Shown: piece after piece, positions 14,145 through 24,015 of the stretch
How the letters are laid out: every line of letters begins with the position of its first letter
How positions within the stretch are numbered: position 1 is the first letter of the stretch
Assembly: GCF_020850895.1 (NCBI RefSeq)
Contig: NZ_JADZDS010000060.1
Span: 1 to 64,000, forward strand
Length of the DNA: 64,000 bases
Origin: Thermomonas sp.
GTDB taxonomy: Bacteria; Pseudomonadota; Gammaproteobacteria; Xanthomonadales; Xanthomonadaceae
Direction: 5' to 3'
The notes under the pieces: model-generated
Seen by the model: the letters and a program-made list of their open reading frames with translations, nothing else
Database searches by the model: none
Told to the model about the DNA's origin: nothing
Translations under genes and position numbers: made by a program

Positions 14145-14636
14145 ATGAGCAAGGTTGTTTCCTACTTCAAGAGCCTGTTGCTGCTGGAACTGATCGGTGG
14201 CCTGTGGCTGACCCTGAAGTACCTGTTCCGTCCGAAGTACACGCTGATGTACCCGATGGAAAAGACCCCGATGTCGCCGCGTTTCCGCGGCATCCATGCG
14301 CTGCGCCGCTACGCCAACGGTGAAGAGCGCTGCATCGCCTGCAAGCTGTGCGAGGCGGTGTGTCCGGCGCTGGCGATCACCATCGAAGCTGGCCCCCGCG
14401 CCGACGATGGCACCCGCCGTACCACACGTTACGAGATCGATCTCTTCAAGTGCATCTTCTGCGGGTTTTGCGAGGAGTCCTGCCCGACCGACTCGATCGT
14501 CGAGACCCACGTCCACGAATATCACTTCGAACACCGCGGCGAGAACATCCTGACCAAGCCCAAGCTGCTGGCGATCGGTGACCGCCTCGAAACCGAAATC
14601 GCGCAGCGCCGCGGCGCCGACGCCCCGTATCGCTGA
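14145..14636 (+). CDS. nuoI: NADH-quinone oxidoreductase subunit I
   Basis: Two 4Fe-4S motifs [12 protein letters not shown] and [12 protein letters not shown]. Confidence 0.97.
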   Translation: MSKVVSYFKSLLLLELIGGLWLTLKYLFRPKYTLMYPMEKTPMSPRFRGIHALRRYANGEERCIACKLCEAVCPALAITIEAGPRADDGTRRTTRYEIDLFKCIFCGFCEESCPTDSIVETHVHEYHFEHRGENILTKPKLLAIGDRLETEIAQRRGADAPYR

Positions 14637-14647
14637 AGCAGGCACGC

Positions 14648-15295
14648 ATGGACTTCGACTATCCAACCCTGTCCTTCCTGTGCTCGGCGGCGGTTGCGAC
14701 CGTGGCTGCGCTGGCCGCGATCAGCGCCCGCAACACGGTCCACGCCGTGCTGTGGCTGGTGTTGACCTTCGTCTCGGTGGCCTGCACCTGGATCGTCGGC
14801 AATGCCGAGTTCCTTGGCCTGATGCTGGTGCTGGTCTACGTCGGCGCGGTGATGGTGCTGTTCCTGTTCGTGGTGATGATGCTGGACATGGACCGGGTGC
14901 CACTGCGAGAGGGCTTCGTGCGCTACTTGCCGGTTGGCTTGGTGGTCGCTGCGGTGATGTTGGCGCAAATGCTGGTGCTGGTCGGCGTGCGCAGTGCCGT
15001 CGAAATCCCGCTGCCGGCGGATCCGGCGGCAGCCGCAGGCACGTCCAATGCCCAGTGGCTGGCGCATACGCTGTTCACCAACTTCCTGCTGCCGTTCGAA
15101 GTGGCGGCGGTGATCCTGACCGTGGCTGTGGTGGCGGCGGTGATGTTGACCCTGCGCCGACGCGAGGGTACCCGACACCAGAATCCGTCCGAGCAGGTAC
15201 GGGCCCGTCCTTCCGACCGCCTGCGGATGGTGAAGATGCAGGCCGTGCGCAAGGTGGCCCAAGAACCTGCGTCCAGCGAGGAGGCCAAGCCGTGA
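14648..15295 (+). CDS. nuoJ: NADH-quinone oxidoreductase subunit J
   Basis: [31 protein letters not shown]; position in operon. Confidence 0.95.
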   Translation: MDFDYPTLSFLCSAAVATVAALAAISARNTVHAVLWLVLTFVSVACTWIVGNAEFLGLMLVLVYVGAVMVLFLFVVMMLDMDRVPLREGFVRYLPVGLVVAAVMLAQMLVLVGVRSAVEIPLPADPAAAAGTSNAQWLAHTLFTNFLLPFEVAAVILTVAVVAAVMLTLRRREGTRHQNPSEQVRARPSDRLRMVKMQAVRKVAQEPASSEEAKP

Positions 15296-15615
15296 ACGCT
15301 CTCCTGACAGGGCTCTCCCTTGGCCATTACCTCGCGCTGGGCGCGGTGCTGTTCTGCATCAGCGTGGCTGGCCTGTTCCTGAACCGCAAGAACGTGATCA
15401 TGCTGCTGGTGTCCCTGGAGCTGATCTTGCTGTCGGTCAACATCAACTTCGTGGCCTTCTCTCGCGCCATGGGCGATGCCGCGGGGCAGGTGTTCGTGTT
15501 CTTCATCCTGACCGTGGCAGCCGCGGAAGCGGCGATCGGCCTCGCGATCTTGGTGACCCTGTTCCGCAACCGCCGCAGCATCGACGTGGCGGATATCGAC
15601 ACGCTGAAAGGGTGA
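15292..15615 (+). CDS. nuoK: NADH-quinone oxidoreductase subunit K
   Basis: [51 protein letters not shown] start. Confidence 0.95.
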   Translation: MNALLTGLSLGHYLALGAVLFCISVAGLFLNRKNVIMLLVSLELILLSVNINFVAFSRAMGDAAGQVFVFFILTVAAAEAAIGLAILVTLFRNRRSIDVADIDTLKG

Positions 15616-15704
15616 GTTGAAGTTCCTCCGGCCGGGTCGGAGGATCGAAGCGACGTACGCGGTTCCATACAACACGCAAGACAAGAACCAGACAAGACGA
15701 CCCA

Positions 15705-17771
15705 ATGGCCATTTCGCAAACCCATCTCGTCCTGATCGTCCTGCTGCCGCTGCTGGGCGCGCTGATCGCGGGCCTGTTCGGTCGCTTCGTCGGGCGCGCG
15801 GGCGCGCACACGGTGACCATTCTTGGCGTCGCCGCCAGCTGCGCGCTGTCCTGCCACGTGCTGTGGCAGCTGTTGCAGGGCGCACCGACGTTCAACGAGG
15901 ACGTCTACGGTTGGCTGCAGGCCGGCAGCATTTCGGTGAACGTCGGTTTCATGATCGACAAGCTCAGCGCGATGATGATGGTGGTCGTCACCTTCGTCTC
16001 GCTGCTGGTGCACATCTACACCATCGGCTACATGGCCGAGGACGAGGGTTACACGCGCTTCTTCAGCTACATCTCGCTGTTCACCTTCAGCATGCTGATG
16101 CTGGTGATGAGCAACAACTTCATGCAGCTGTTCTTCGGCTGGGAGGCGGTGGGCCTGGTGTCCTACCTGCTGATCGGCTTCTGGTACAAGAAGCCGACCG
16201 CGGTATTCGCCAACCTCAAGGCGTTCCTGGTCAACCGCGTCGGTGACTTCGGCTTCCTGCTCGGCATCTCCGGCGTGCTGCTGTGGATCGGTTCTCTCGA
16301 CTACGGCACCGTGTTTTCGCATGCGGATGCGATCCGCGGCGCCACCGTGGAGATCCTGCCGGGCCATGCTTGGTCGATCGCCACCGTGATCTGCATCTGC
16401 CTGTTCATCGGTGCGATGGGCAAGTCGGCACAGGTGCCGTTGCACGTCTGGTTGCCGGATTCGATGGAAGGTCCGACGCCCATTTCGGCGCTGATCCATG
16501 CCGCGACCATGGTGACCGCGGGCATCTTCATGGTGGCGCGGATGTCGCCGCTGTTCGAGCTGTCGCAGACCGCGCTCAACTTCGTTTTGTTCATCGGCGC
16601 GACCACGGCGTTCTGGACCGGACTGATCGGCATGGTGCAGAACGACATCAAGCGGGTGGTGGCGTACTCCACGCTGTCGCAGCTGGGCTACATGACGGTG
16701 GCGTTGGGCGTGTCGGCCTATTCGGCGGCGGTCTACCACCTGATGACCCATGCCTTCTTCAAGGCGCTGCTGTTCCTTGGTGCCGGCTCGGTCATCATCG
16801 GCATGCACCACGAGCAGGACATGCGCAAGATGGGCGGCCTGCGCAAGTACATGCCGATCACCCACATTACCATGTGGATCGGCACGCTGGCGCTGGTGGC
16901 GATGCCGTTCTTCAGCGGTTACTACTCCAAGGACACCATCATCGTTGCTGCAGAGATGCACGCGGCGGCGCACCCAGGCGATCTGATCGCGCAATACGGC
17001 CAATGGGCGGTGATCCTGGGCGCGTTCGTCACCAGTTTCTACAGTTTCCGCCTGCTGTACCTCACCTTCTTTGGCGAGGAGCGCTTCCGCGTGGCCCATG
17101 GGCACGATGATCATGCGAACGATGCGCACCACGATGACCACGCGCACGGCCACCACGGTCCGCACGAGCCGCACGAGTCGCCTTGGGTGGTCACCCTGCC
17201 GCTGGTGGTGCTGGCGGTCGCCTCGCTCGTGATCGGGTTCTTCACCGCCGGGCCGATGCTGTTCGGCACCGACATCCTGGGCCATGTGCAGCAAACACCG
17301 TTCTTCGCCGGTGCGATCCAGGTGCTGCAGCAGAACGACATGGTGGCCAAGGTTGCCGAGGAATTCCACGGGCCTGTTGCCTTCGCACTGCATGGCTTCA
17401 CGACGCTCCCGTTCGGCTTGGCCTTCCTCGGATTCGCGGCAGCGACCTTGCTGTACTTGGTCAAGCCCGGGCTGCGCACCGGCATCACCCGTGCGCTGGC
17501 CGCCCCGATCCGCCTGCTTGATCGCAAGTACTACATGGACGACCTGTGGATCAATGGATTCGCCGGCGGTAGCGTGCAGCTCGGCAAGGCATCGAACCTG
17601 GCCGACAGCCGCGTGATCGATGGCCTGTTCGTCAATGGCAGCGTCAACTTGATCGGCGTGGTGGCCGCGATTTCCCGCAAGGTGCAGTCCGGCTACCTCT
17701 ACCACTACGCCTTCGCAATGATCGTTGGACTCGTGGCCCTGCTTGCCATGATCCACCACTTCTGGGCGTAA
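15705..17771 (+). CDS. nuoL: NADH-quinone oxidoreductase subunit L
   Basis: NAQWEAVGLVSYLLIGFWY-type motif (FFGWEAVGLVSYLLIGFWYKKPTAVFANLKAFLVNRVGDFGF); antiporter-like family; His-rich loop. Confidence 0.97.
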   Translation: MAISQTHLVLIVLLPLLGALIAGLFGRFVGRAGAHTVTILGVAASCALSCHVLWQLLQGAPTFNEDVYGWLQAGSISVNVGFMIDKLSAMMMVVVTFVSLLVHIYTIGYMAEDEGYTRFFSYISLFTFSMLMLVMSNNFMQLFFGWEAVGLVSYLLIGFWYKKPTAVFANLKAFLVNRVGDFGFLLGISGVLLWIGSLDYGTVFSHADAIRGATVEILPGHAWSIATVICICLFIGAMGKSAQVPLHVWLPDSMEGPTPISALIHAATMVTAGIFMVARMSPLFELSQTALNFVLFIGATTAFWTGLIGMVQNDIKRVVAYSTLSQLGYMTVALGVSAYSAAVYHLMTHAFFKALLFLGAGSVIIGMHHEQDMRKMGGLRKYMPITHITMWIGTLALVAMPFFSGYYSKDTIIVAAEMHAAAHPGDLIAQYGQWAVILGAFVTSFYSFRLLYLTFFGEERFRVAHGHDDHANDAHHDDHAHGHHGPHEPHESPWVVTLPLVVLAVASLVIGFFTAGPMLFGTDILGHVQQTPFFAGAIQVLQQNDMVAKVAEEFHGPVAFALHGFTTLPFGLAFLGFAAATLLYLVKPGLRTGITRALAAPIRLLDRKYYMDDLWINGFAGGSVQLGKASNLADSRVIDGLFVNGSVNLIGVVAAISRKVQSGYLYHYAFAMIVGLVALLAMIHHFWA

Positions 17772-17789
17772 GCCGGCAACCGACACTCG

Positions 17790-19319
17790 ATGGATACCGC
17801 AAGCGTGACCCACTGGCCCCTGCTTAGTCTGCTGATCTGGTTGCCGATCCTCGGCGGCGTCCTCTCGCTCATCGTCGGCGATCGCCGGCCGGATGCGGCG
17901 CGATGGACATCGCTGGTCTTTGCCATCATCGCGCTGGTGCTGACGGTGCCGTTGTTCCTGGGCTTCGATCCAGCGACGACGGACATGCAGTTCGTCGAAC
18001 AGCACGCATGGATCCCGGCCTTCAACATCCAGTACCACCTCGGTGTCGACGGCCTGTCGGTGCCCCTGATCGGCCTGACCACCCTGGTCGGCGTGCTGGT
18101 GTTGATCGGCGCCTGGGGCTCGGTGAACAAGCGCGTCGCCCAGTACTTCGCCAACCTGATGTTCCTCGAAGGCGTGATGATCGGCGTGTTCTGCGCGCTC
18201 GATTCGATGCTGTTCTATGTGTTCTTCGAGGCGATGCTGATCCCGATGTTCCTGGTGATCGGCATCTGGGGCGGGCCGCGCCGGATCTACGCGGCGATGA
18301 AGTTCTTCCTGTACACCTTCCTCGGCTCGGTGTTCATGCTGGTCGGGTTGATCTACCTGTACATGAAGGGCGGCAGCTGGCAGATCGCCGATCTCGCCGC
18401 GATGCCGCTGGGCATGACCGAGCAGACCTGGCTGTTCTTCGCCTTCTTCGGTGCGTTCGCGGTCAAGGTGCCGATGTTCCCGGTCCACACCTGGTTGCCG
18501 GATGCGCACGTCGAGGCGCCGACCGGTGGTTCGGTGGTGCTGGCGGCGATCATGCTGAAGATTGGCGGCTACGGCTTCCTGCGCTTCACCTTGCCGGTGG
18601 TTCCGGATGCGGGGCAGGAGTGGGCGTGGCTGATGATCGCCTTCAGCCTGATCGCGATCGTCTACGTCGGCATGGTCGCGCTGGTGCAGTCGGACATGAA
18701 GAAGCTGGTGGCCTATTCCTCGGTCGCACACATGGGCTTCGTCGTCCTCGGTACCTTCATTGCCTTCCAACTGGTGCGCGTGTCGGGCTCGACTGACGCC
18801 GCCGTGTTCGGCCTGCAGGGCGCGATGGTGCAGATGATTTCGCACGGTTTCATTTCCGGCGCGATGTTCTCCTGCGTTGGCGTCCTCTACGACCGCCTGC
18901 ACACGCGCCAGATCAAGGATTACGGCGGCGTGGCGCGGGTGATGCCGTGGTTTGCGATGTTCTGGGTGTTGTTCGCGATGGCCAATTGCGGCTTGCCGGG
19001 CACCAGCGGCTTCGTCGGTGAGTTCGTGGTGGTGCTGGCCAGCTTCCAGGCGCATCCGCTGATTGGCCTCGCCGCGGCACTGACCTTGATCATCGGTGCC
19101 GGTTATTCGCTGTGGCTGACCAAACGGATCATCTGGGGCGACGTGACCAATGCGCCGGTGCTGACGATGAAAGACATCAGCTTGCGCGAATGGACCGTGC
19201 TCGGCGTGTTCGCCCTCGGTACCCTGGTCATTGGCGTGTGGCCGCAACCACTGACCGACTTGATGGGTCCCAGCATTTCCCATTTGGTCGACCAGATTGC
19301 CGCGACCAAGCTGCCATGA
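17790..19319 (+). CDS. nuoM: NADH-quinone oxidoreductase subunit M
   Basis: FFEAMLIPMFLVIGIWGGPRRIYAAMKFFLYTFLGSVFML...FPVHTWLPDAHVEAPTGGSVVLAAIMLKIGGYG. Confidence 0.97.
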   Translation: MDTASVTHWPLLSLLIWLPILGGVLSLIVGDRRPDAARWTSLVFAIIALVLTVPLFLGFDPATTDMQFVEQHAWIPAFNIQYHLGVDGLSVPLIGLTTLVGVLVLIGAWGSVNKRVAQYFANLMFLEGVMIGVFCALDSMLFYVFFEAMLIPMFLVIGIWGGPRRIYAAMKFFLYTFLGSVFMLVGLIYLYMKGGSWQIADLAAMPLGMTEQTWLFFAFFGAFAVKVPMFPVHTWLPDAHVEAPTGGSVVLAAIMLKIGGYGFLRFTLPVVPDAGQEWAWLMIAFSLIAIVYVGMVALVQSDMKKLVAYSSVAHMGFVVLGTFIAFQLVRVSGSTDAAVFGLQGAMVQMISHGFISGAMFSCVGVLYDRLHTRQIKDYGGVARVMPWFAMFWVLFAMANCGLPGTSGFVGEFVVVLASFQAHPLIGLAAALTLIIGAGYSLWLTKRIIWGDVTNAPVLTMKDISLREWTVLGVFALGTLVIGVWPQPLTDLMGPSISHLVDQIAATKLP

Positions 19320-19413
19320 CGGACACTTCCACCCCCCACTGCGCGATTCCGAATGGCGTGTGCCTGCTTGCTGTGCGACAGCAGTGGCGGGCTCTTGAGC
19401 AGGTTTCCAGGAC

Positions 19414-20874
19414 ATGACGACGATGCAGGCCACCCTTGCCATGCCGGCCCCCAACGAGCTGGTGCCCCTGATTCCGGAGCTGTCGCTCGCCGGTCTCGGC
19501 TTCCTGCTGCTGATGCTTGACCTGTTTGTGAGCGATGCCCGCCGGGGCATCACCCACGTCCTGTCGGTGGCGATCCTGCTGCTGGTCGCTGCCATGGTCG
19601 TGCTGGGCGTCGGCGCCGGTGACGAAGCCTCGGTCCTGTCCGGGATGTTCGTGCGCGACACCATGGCCGACGTCCTCAAGGTTGGCGTGTGCGTGGTATC
19701 GGCCATCGCGCTGCTGTTCGTCTGGCCGGATCTGCGCGAACGTGGAATCTACAAGGGCGAGGTGTCGGTACTGGTGCTGTTTGCGGTGCTTGGCATGATG
19801 CTGCTGATCTCGGCCGGCAGCCTGGTGATGGTTTACCTTGGCCTGGAGCTGTTGGCGCTGAGCTCCTACGCGCTGGTGGCGATCGATCGCGACAACCCGC
19901 TGGCCTCTGAAGCGGCGATCAAGTATTTCGTGTTGGGTGCACTGGCGTCCGGATTGTTGCTGTACGGCATGTCGTTGGTCTACGGTGCCACCGGCAGCCT
20001 CGACCTGGCCGCGATCCGCAACGCGGCGATGGGCATCGATTCCCCGATGCTGTTGACCGGCGTCGTGTTCATGACCGCAGGCGTGGCCTTCAAATTTGGC
20101 GCCGTGCCGTTCCATATGTGGCTGCCGGACGTCTACCACGGGTCGCCGACGCCGATCACGCTGTTCATCAGTTCGGCGCCCAAGCTTGCCGCGTTTGCCA
20201 TGGTCGTGCGCCTGTTCGGGTTCGGCACCGGGTCGCTGGCCGAACAGTGGCAGCCACTGATGGCTGTGCTGGCCACGCTGTCGTTGGTGGTCGGCAACGT
20301 GATCGCGCTGGTGCAAGCCAACCTCAAGCGCATGTTGGCCTATTCGACGGTTTCGCACGTGGGCTTCGTCTTCCTCGGGTTCGCCGGTGGCGGTGCCGAG
20401 GGCTATGCCGCGGCGATGTTCTATGTGATTGCTTATGCACTGATGGCCACGGCTGCGTTCGGCGCGATCGTGTTGATGGCACGCCGCGGTTTCGAAGCTG
20501 ACCAGGTCGCCGACTACAAGGGGCTGAGTGCGCGTGATCCGTGGAGTGCGGCGATGGTGCTGTGCGTGATGGCATCGATGGCCGGCGTACCGCCGTTCCT
20601 CGGTTTCTGGGCCAAGCTCGCCGTACTGCGCGCTGCCATCGACGGCAACGTCCTGTGGCTGGCCATCGTGGGTGTCGTGTTCGCGGTGATCGGCGCGTAC
20701 TACTACCTGCACGTCATCAAGGTCATGTATTTCGATGAGCCGGTGGGCGAGCCCATCGCGGCCCGCGACAACGGTGTGATGCGTTTCGTGTTCTCCGTGA
20801 ACGCACTGGCATTGCTGGTGCTCGGCGTGTTCTGGAACCCGATCATGACCTGGTGCAAGGCCGCGTTCGCCTGA
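19414..20874 (+). CDS. nuoN: NADH-quinone oxidoreductase subunit N
   Basis: YLGLELLALSSYALVAIDRDNPLASEAAIKYFVLGALASGLLLYGMSLVYGATGSLDL...VPFHMWLPDVYHGSPTPITLFISSAPK. Confidence 0.97.
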   Translation: MTTMQATLAMPAPNELVPLIPELSLAGLGFLLLMLDLFVSDARRGITHVLSVAILLLVAAMVVLGVGAGDEASVLSGMFVRDTMADVLKVGVCVVSAIALLFVWPDLRERGIYKGEVSVLVLFAVLGMMLLISAGSLVMVYLGLELLALSSYALVAIDRDNPLASEAAIKYFVLGALASGLLLYGMSLVYGATGSLDLAAIRNAAMGIDSPMLLTGVVFMTAGVAFKFGAVPFHMWLPDVYHGSPTPITLFISSAPKLAAFAMVVRLFGFGTGSLAEQWQPLMAVLATLSLVVGNVIALVQANLKRMLAYSTVSHVGFVFLGFAGGGAEGYAAAMFYVIAYALMATAAFGAIVLMARRGFEADQVADYKGLSARDPWSAAMVLCVMASMAGVPPFLGFWAKLAVLRAAIDGNVLWLAIVGVVFAVIGAYYYLHVIKVMYFDEPVGEPIAARDNGVMRFVFSVNALALLVLGVFWNPIMTWCKAAFA

Positions 20875-20902
20875 TGTCGGCACTTTCAGGGTCGGACCAC
20901 GA

Positions 20903-21115
20903 TCATTCGCTCTTCGTCAACGCCGTGCCGTCATGCGCGGCGATGTGGTCGGTCCTGTCGAACTTGATCTCATACTGTGGATTGGCGGGCGAGGCGCGGT
21001 GGCCCTTGTAGTCGAATGCGGCCACATGAACGTCCACGATCCGCACACTGACCTGGCCAGCTTCCGAGTTCCAGCGCACGTGGTCGACGACATTGAAGTG
21101 TTCCAGCCTGGACAT
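20903..21115 (-). CDS. Small DUF2945/HVA1-type (TUDOR-like) protein
   Basis: 70 aa: DHVRWNSEAGQVSVRIVDVHVAAFDYKGHRASPANPQYEIKFDRTDHIAAHDGTALTKSE matches the family layout from memory. Confidence 0.7.
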   Translation of the reverse strand: MSRLEHFNVVDHVRWNSEAGQVSVRIVDVHVAAFDYKGHRASPANPQYEIKFDRTDHIAAHDGTALTKSE

Positions 21116-21242
21116 GGTCTGCTCCGAATCCTCCCGGCGAAAGTCTGGTCTGGATATCGGAATGCCGGCGTGCGCATGTCGATCCGCGGCGCGGGGCCAT
21201 GCGCTGCTAAAATGGGCGATTCATCCCAAGATGCACTGTCCC

Positions 21243-22371
21243 ATGATCGAGCTCAATCCCATCCGAGCCCGCATCGCCGACCTGTCCGGTCGGCTCGATG
21301 CGCTCCGGGGGTATCTTTGACTACGATGCCAAGCGCGAGCGCCTGGAAGAAGTCGAACGCGAACTGGAACATCCGGATGTCTGGAACGACCCCGCGCGGG
21401 CGCAGGCGCTGGGCCGCGAGCGCTCCTTGCTGGACAAGGTCGTCAACGGTATCCGCGAACTGAAGGATGGGCTGGACGGCTCGGGCGAATTGCTCGACCT
21501 GGCCGAAATGGAGGCCGACGAGGACACCGCGCTGGCGGTGATCGATGACGTCGACCGCTACCAGAAGGGCGTGGAGGCGATCGAGTTCCAACGCATGTTC
21601 TCCGGCAAGATGGACGGTTGCAATGCCTTCGTCGATATCCAGGCCGGTGCCGGTGGCACCGAGGCACAGGACTGGGCGGAAATGCTGCTGCGCATGTACC
21701 TGCGCTGGGCGGAATCGCGTGGCTGGAAGGCGGAATTGATGGAAGTTTCCGGCGGCGACGTGGCCGGGATCAAGTCCGCCACCTTCCGGATCGAGGGTGA
21801 CTATGCCTACGGCTGGCTGAAGACCGAGATCGGCGTGCACCGACTGGTGCGCAAGTCGCCGTTCGATTCCGACAACCGCCGCCACACCAGTTTCACCAGC
21901 GTGTTCGTGTCGCCGGAAGTGGATGACGACATCGACATCGAGATCAACCCGGCCGACCTCAAGACCGATGTCTATCGCAGCTCCGGCGCCGGTGGCCAGC
22001 ACGTCAACAAGACCGAATCGGCGGTGCGCATCACCCATGTCCCCAGCGGGGTGGTGGTCGCCTGCCAGACCGAGCGCAGCCAGCACGCCAACCGCGACCG
22101 CGCGATGAAGATGCTGAAGGCCAAACTGTACGAGATCGAAATCCAGAAGCGCAACGCCGAGAAGGATGCGCTGGAGGCCACCAAGTCCGACATCGGCTGG
22201 GGCAGCCAGATCCGCAATTACGTGTTGGATCAAAGCCGGATCAAGGACCTGCGCACCGGCATCGAGCGCAGCGATACGCAGAAGGTGCTGGACGGTGATC
22301 TCGACGAATTCGTCGAGGCCAGCCTGAAATCCGGGCTGGAGGCCGGGGCGAAACGCAGCGACGCGGCCTGA
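21243..22371 (+). CDS. prfB: Peptide chain release factor 2, expressed by +1 programmed frameshift at about 21315-21320
   Basis: Frame 1: [28 protein letters not shown] (codon 26); slippery site CGGGGGTATCTTTGAC; continuation [22 protein letters not shown]...[21 protein letters not shown]...[24 protein letters not shown]. Confidence 0.97.
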
Positions 22372-22425
22372 GGCTGCGTCGACCTTCGCCCAGCCCCGAT
22401 CCCTCCGAATAGCGAAACGCCTCCC

Positions 22426-23952
22426 ATGACCGACGCCAATCCCCAGCCTGTCCTTGATGAAAACCACCCTGATGAAAACAGGCTCGTCGCGGAGCGCCGC
22501 GCCAAGCTGGCCGCGCTGCGCGGGCAGGGCATTGCGTTTCCCAACGACGCCAAGCGCAACGACTTCGCCGGCGACCTGCAGACCGAGTACGCCGATGCCG
22601 CGCAGTGGACGGGCGAAGCACTGGAAGCCACGGGTCGGCAGGTTGCCATCGCCGGCCGCCTGCTGGCCAAGCGGGTGATGGGCAAGGCCGCGTTCGCCAC
22701 CGTGCAGGACATGAGTGGGCGGATCCAGCTGTTCCTGCAAGCGACCGCCTTGGGCGACACCTATGATGCGTTCAAGGGCTGGGATATCGGCGACATCGTC
22801 GCTGCCGAAGGTTCGCTGATGCGAACCAAGACCGGCGAGCTGTCGGTGAAGGTGGCGTCCCTGCGCCTGCTGGTGAAGTCGCTGCGGCCGCTGCCGGACA
22901 AATTCCACGGTCTTGCCGATGTCGAGCAGCGTTATCGCCAGCGCTACGTCGACCTGATCGTCACCCCGGAAGCACGCGAGGTGTTCATCGCGCGTTCGCG
23001 AATCGTCTCCTGCATGCGGCGTTGGCTGGATGCACGGCGTTTCCTCGAGGTGGAAACGCCGATGATGCATTACCTCGCCGGCGGTGCGACGGCCAAGCCC
23101 TTCACCACCCACCACAACGCGCTGGATCTCGACCTGTTCCTGCGCGTCGCGCCGGAGCTCTACCTCAAGCGCCTCGTGGTCGGCGGGCTGGAACGTGTCT
23201 ACGAAATCAACCGCAACTTCCGCAACGAGGGCGTGTCCACCCGGCACAACCCGGAATTCACCATGCTCGAGTTGTACGAGGCCTACGCCACCTACATCGA
23301 GGTGATGGACCTGACCGAAGCGATGATGCGCGATGTCGCGGTCGAGGCGATGGGCACCACGGCGTTCGAGTGGGATGGGTATTCGATCGATCTCGGGCCG
23401 GCCTTCCGTCGCTGGAAGCTGGAAGAGGCGGTGCGTGAATTGAATCCGGAAATTTCGGTGGCGGATTGCCGCGATCGCGAGGCGCTGGCGAAGCACGCAG
23501 CGCGCCTCGGCATCTACGTCAAACCCGGCTACGGCTGGGGAAAGCTGTTGCTGGAAATCTTCGAGAAGACCGTGGAAGGCGGGCTGGTGCAGCCGACCTT
23601 CATCACCCACTACCCGGTGGAAGTCTCGCCGTTGGCGCGGGAATCGGACAGCGAGCCGGGCATCACCGACCGCTTTGAACTCTTCATCGGAGGAAAGGAA
23701 CTCGCCAATGGCTTCTCGGAATTGAACGATCCGGAAGACCAGGCCGCGCGCTTCAAGGCACAGGTCGAGGCCAAGGCCTCGGGTGACGACGAGGCCATGC
23801 ACTACGATGCCGATTACATCCGCGCACTGGAAGTCGGCCTGGCGCCCACCGGTGGCCTCGGCGTGGGCATCGACCGCTTCGTGATGCTGCTGACCGGCAG
23901 CAGTTCGATTCGCGACGTGCTGCTGTTCCCGTACATGCGGCCGGAAGCGTGA
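22426..23952 (+). CDS. lysS: Lysyl-tRNA synthetase (class II)
   Basis: [77 protein letters not shown]...[26 protein letters not shown]. Confidence 0.97.
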   Translation: MTDANPQPVLDENHPDENRLVAERRAKLAALRGQGIAFPNDAKRNDFAGDLQTEYADAAQWTGEALEATGRQVAIAGRLLAKRVMGKAAFATVQDMSGRIQLFLQATALGDTYDAFKGWDIGDIVAAEGSLMRTKTGELSVKVASLRLLVKSLRPLPDKFHGLADVEQRYRQRYVDLIVTPEAREVFIARSRIVSCMRRWLDARRFLEVETPMMHYLAGGATAKPFTTHHNALDLDLFLRVAPELYLKRLVVGGLERVYEINRNFRNEGVSTRHNPEFTMLELYEAYATYIEVMDLTEAMMRDVAVEAMGTTAFEWDGYSIDLGPAFRRWKLEEAVRELNPEISVADCRDREALAKHAARLGIYVKPGYGWGKLLLEIFEKTVEGGLVQPTFITHYPVEVSPLARESDSEPGITDRFELFIGGKELANGFSELNDPEDQAARFKAQVEAKASGDDEAMHYDADYIRALEVGLAPTGGLGVGIDRFVMLLTGSSSIRDVLLFPYMRPEA

Positions 23953-23970
23953 GCTGCACCGTACGTCATG

Positions 23971-23997
23971 AATAAGGCCGACAACGTCGGCCTTATT
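23971..23997. terminator. Rho-independent, probably bidirectional terminator between lysS and the acyl-CoA synthetase
   Basis: Perfect 12-bp inverted repeat AATAAGGCCGAC-aac-GTCGGCCTTATT between convergent genes. Confidence 0.85.
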
Positions 23998-24015
23998 CTC
24001 TGGGGTAGCCTTTGA

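Noticed and set aside
15327-19706. 1459-aa reverse-strand ORF opposite nuoK-nuoN
   Set aside because: Shadow ORF in high-GC DNA; low-complexity His/Arg/Gln composition; the forward strand encodes four convincing nuo genes.
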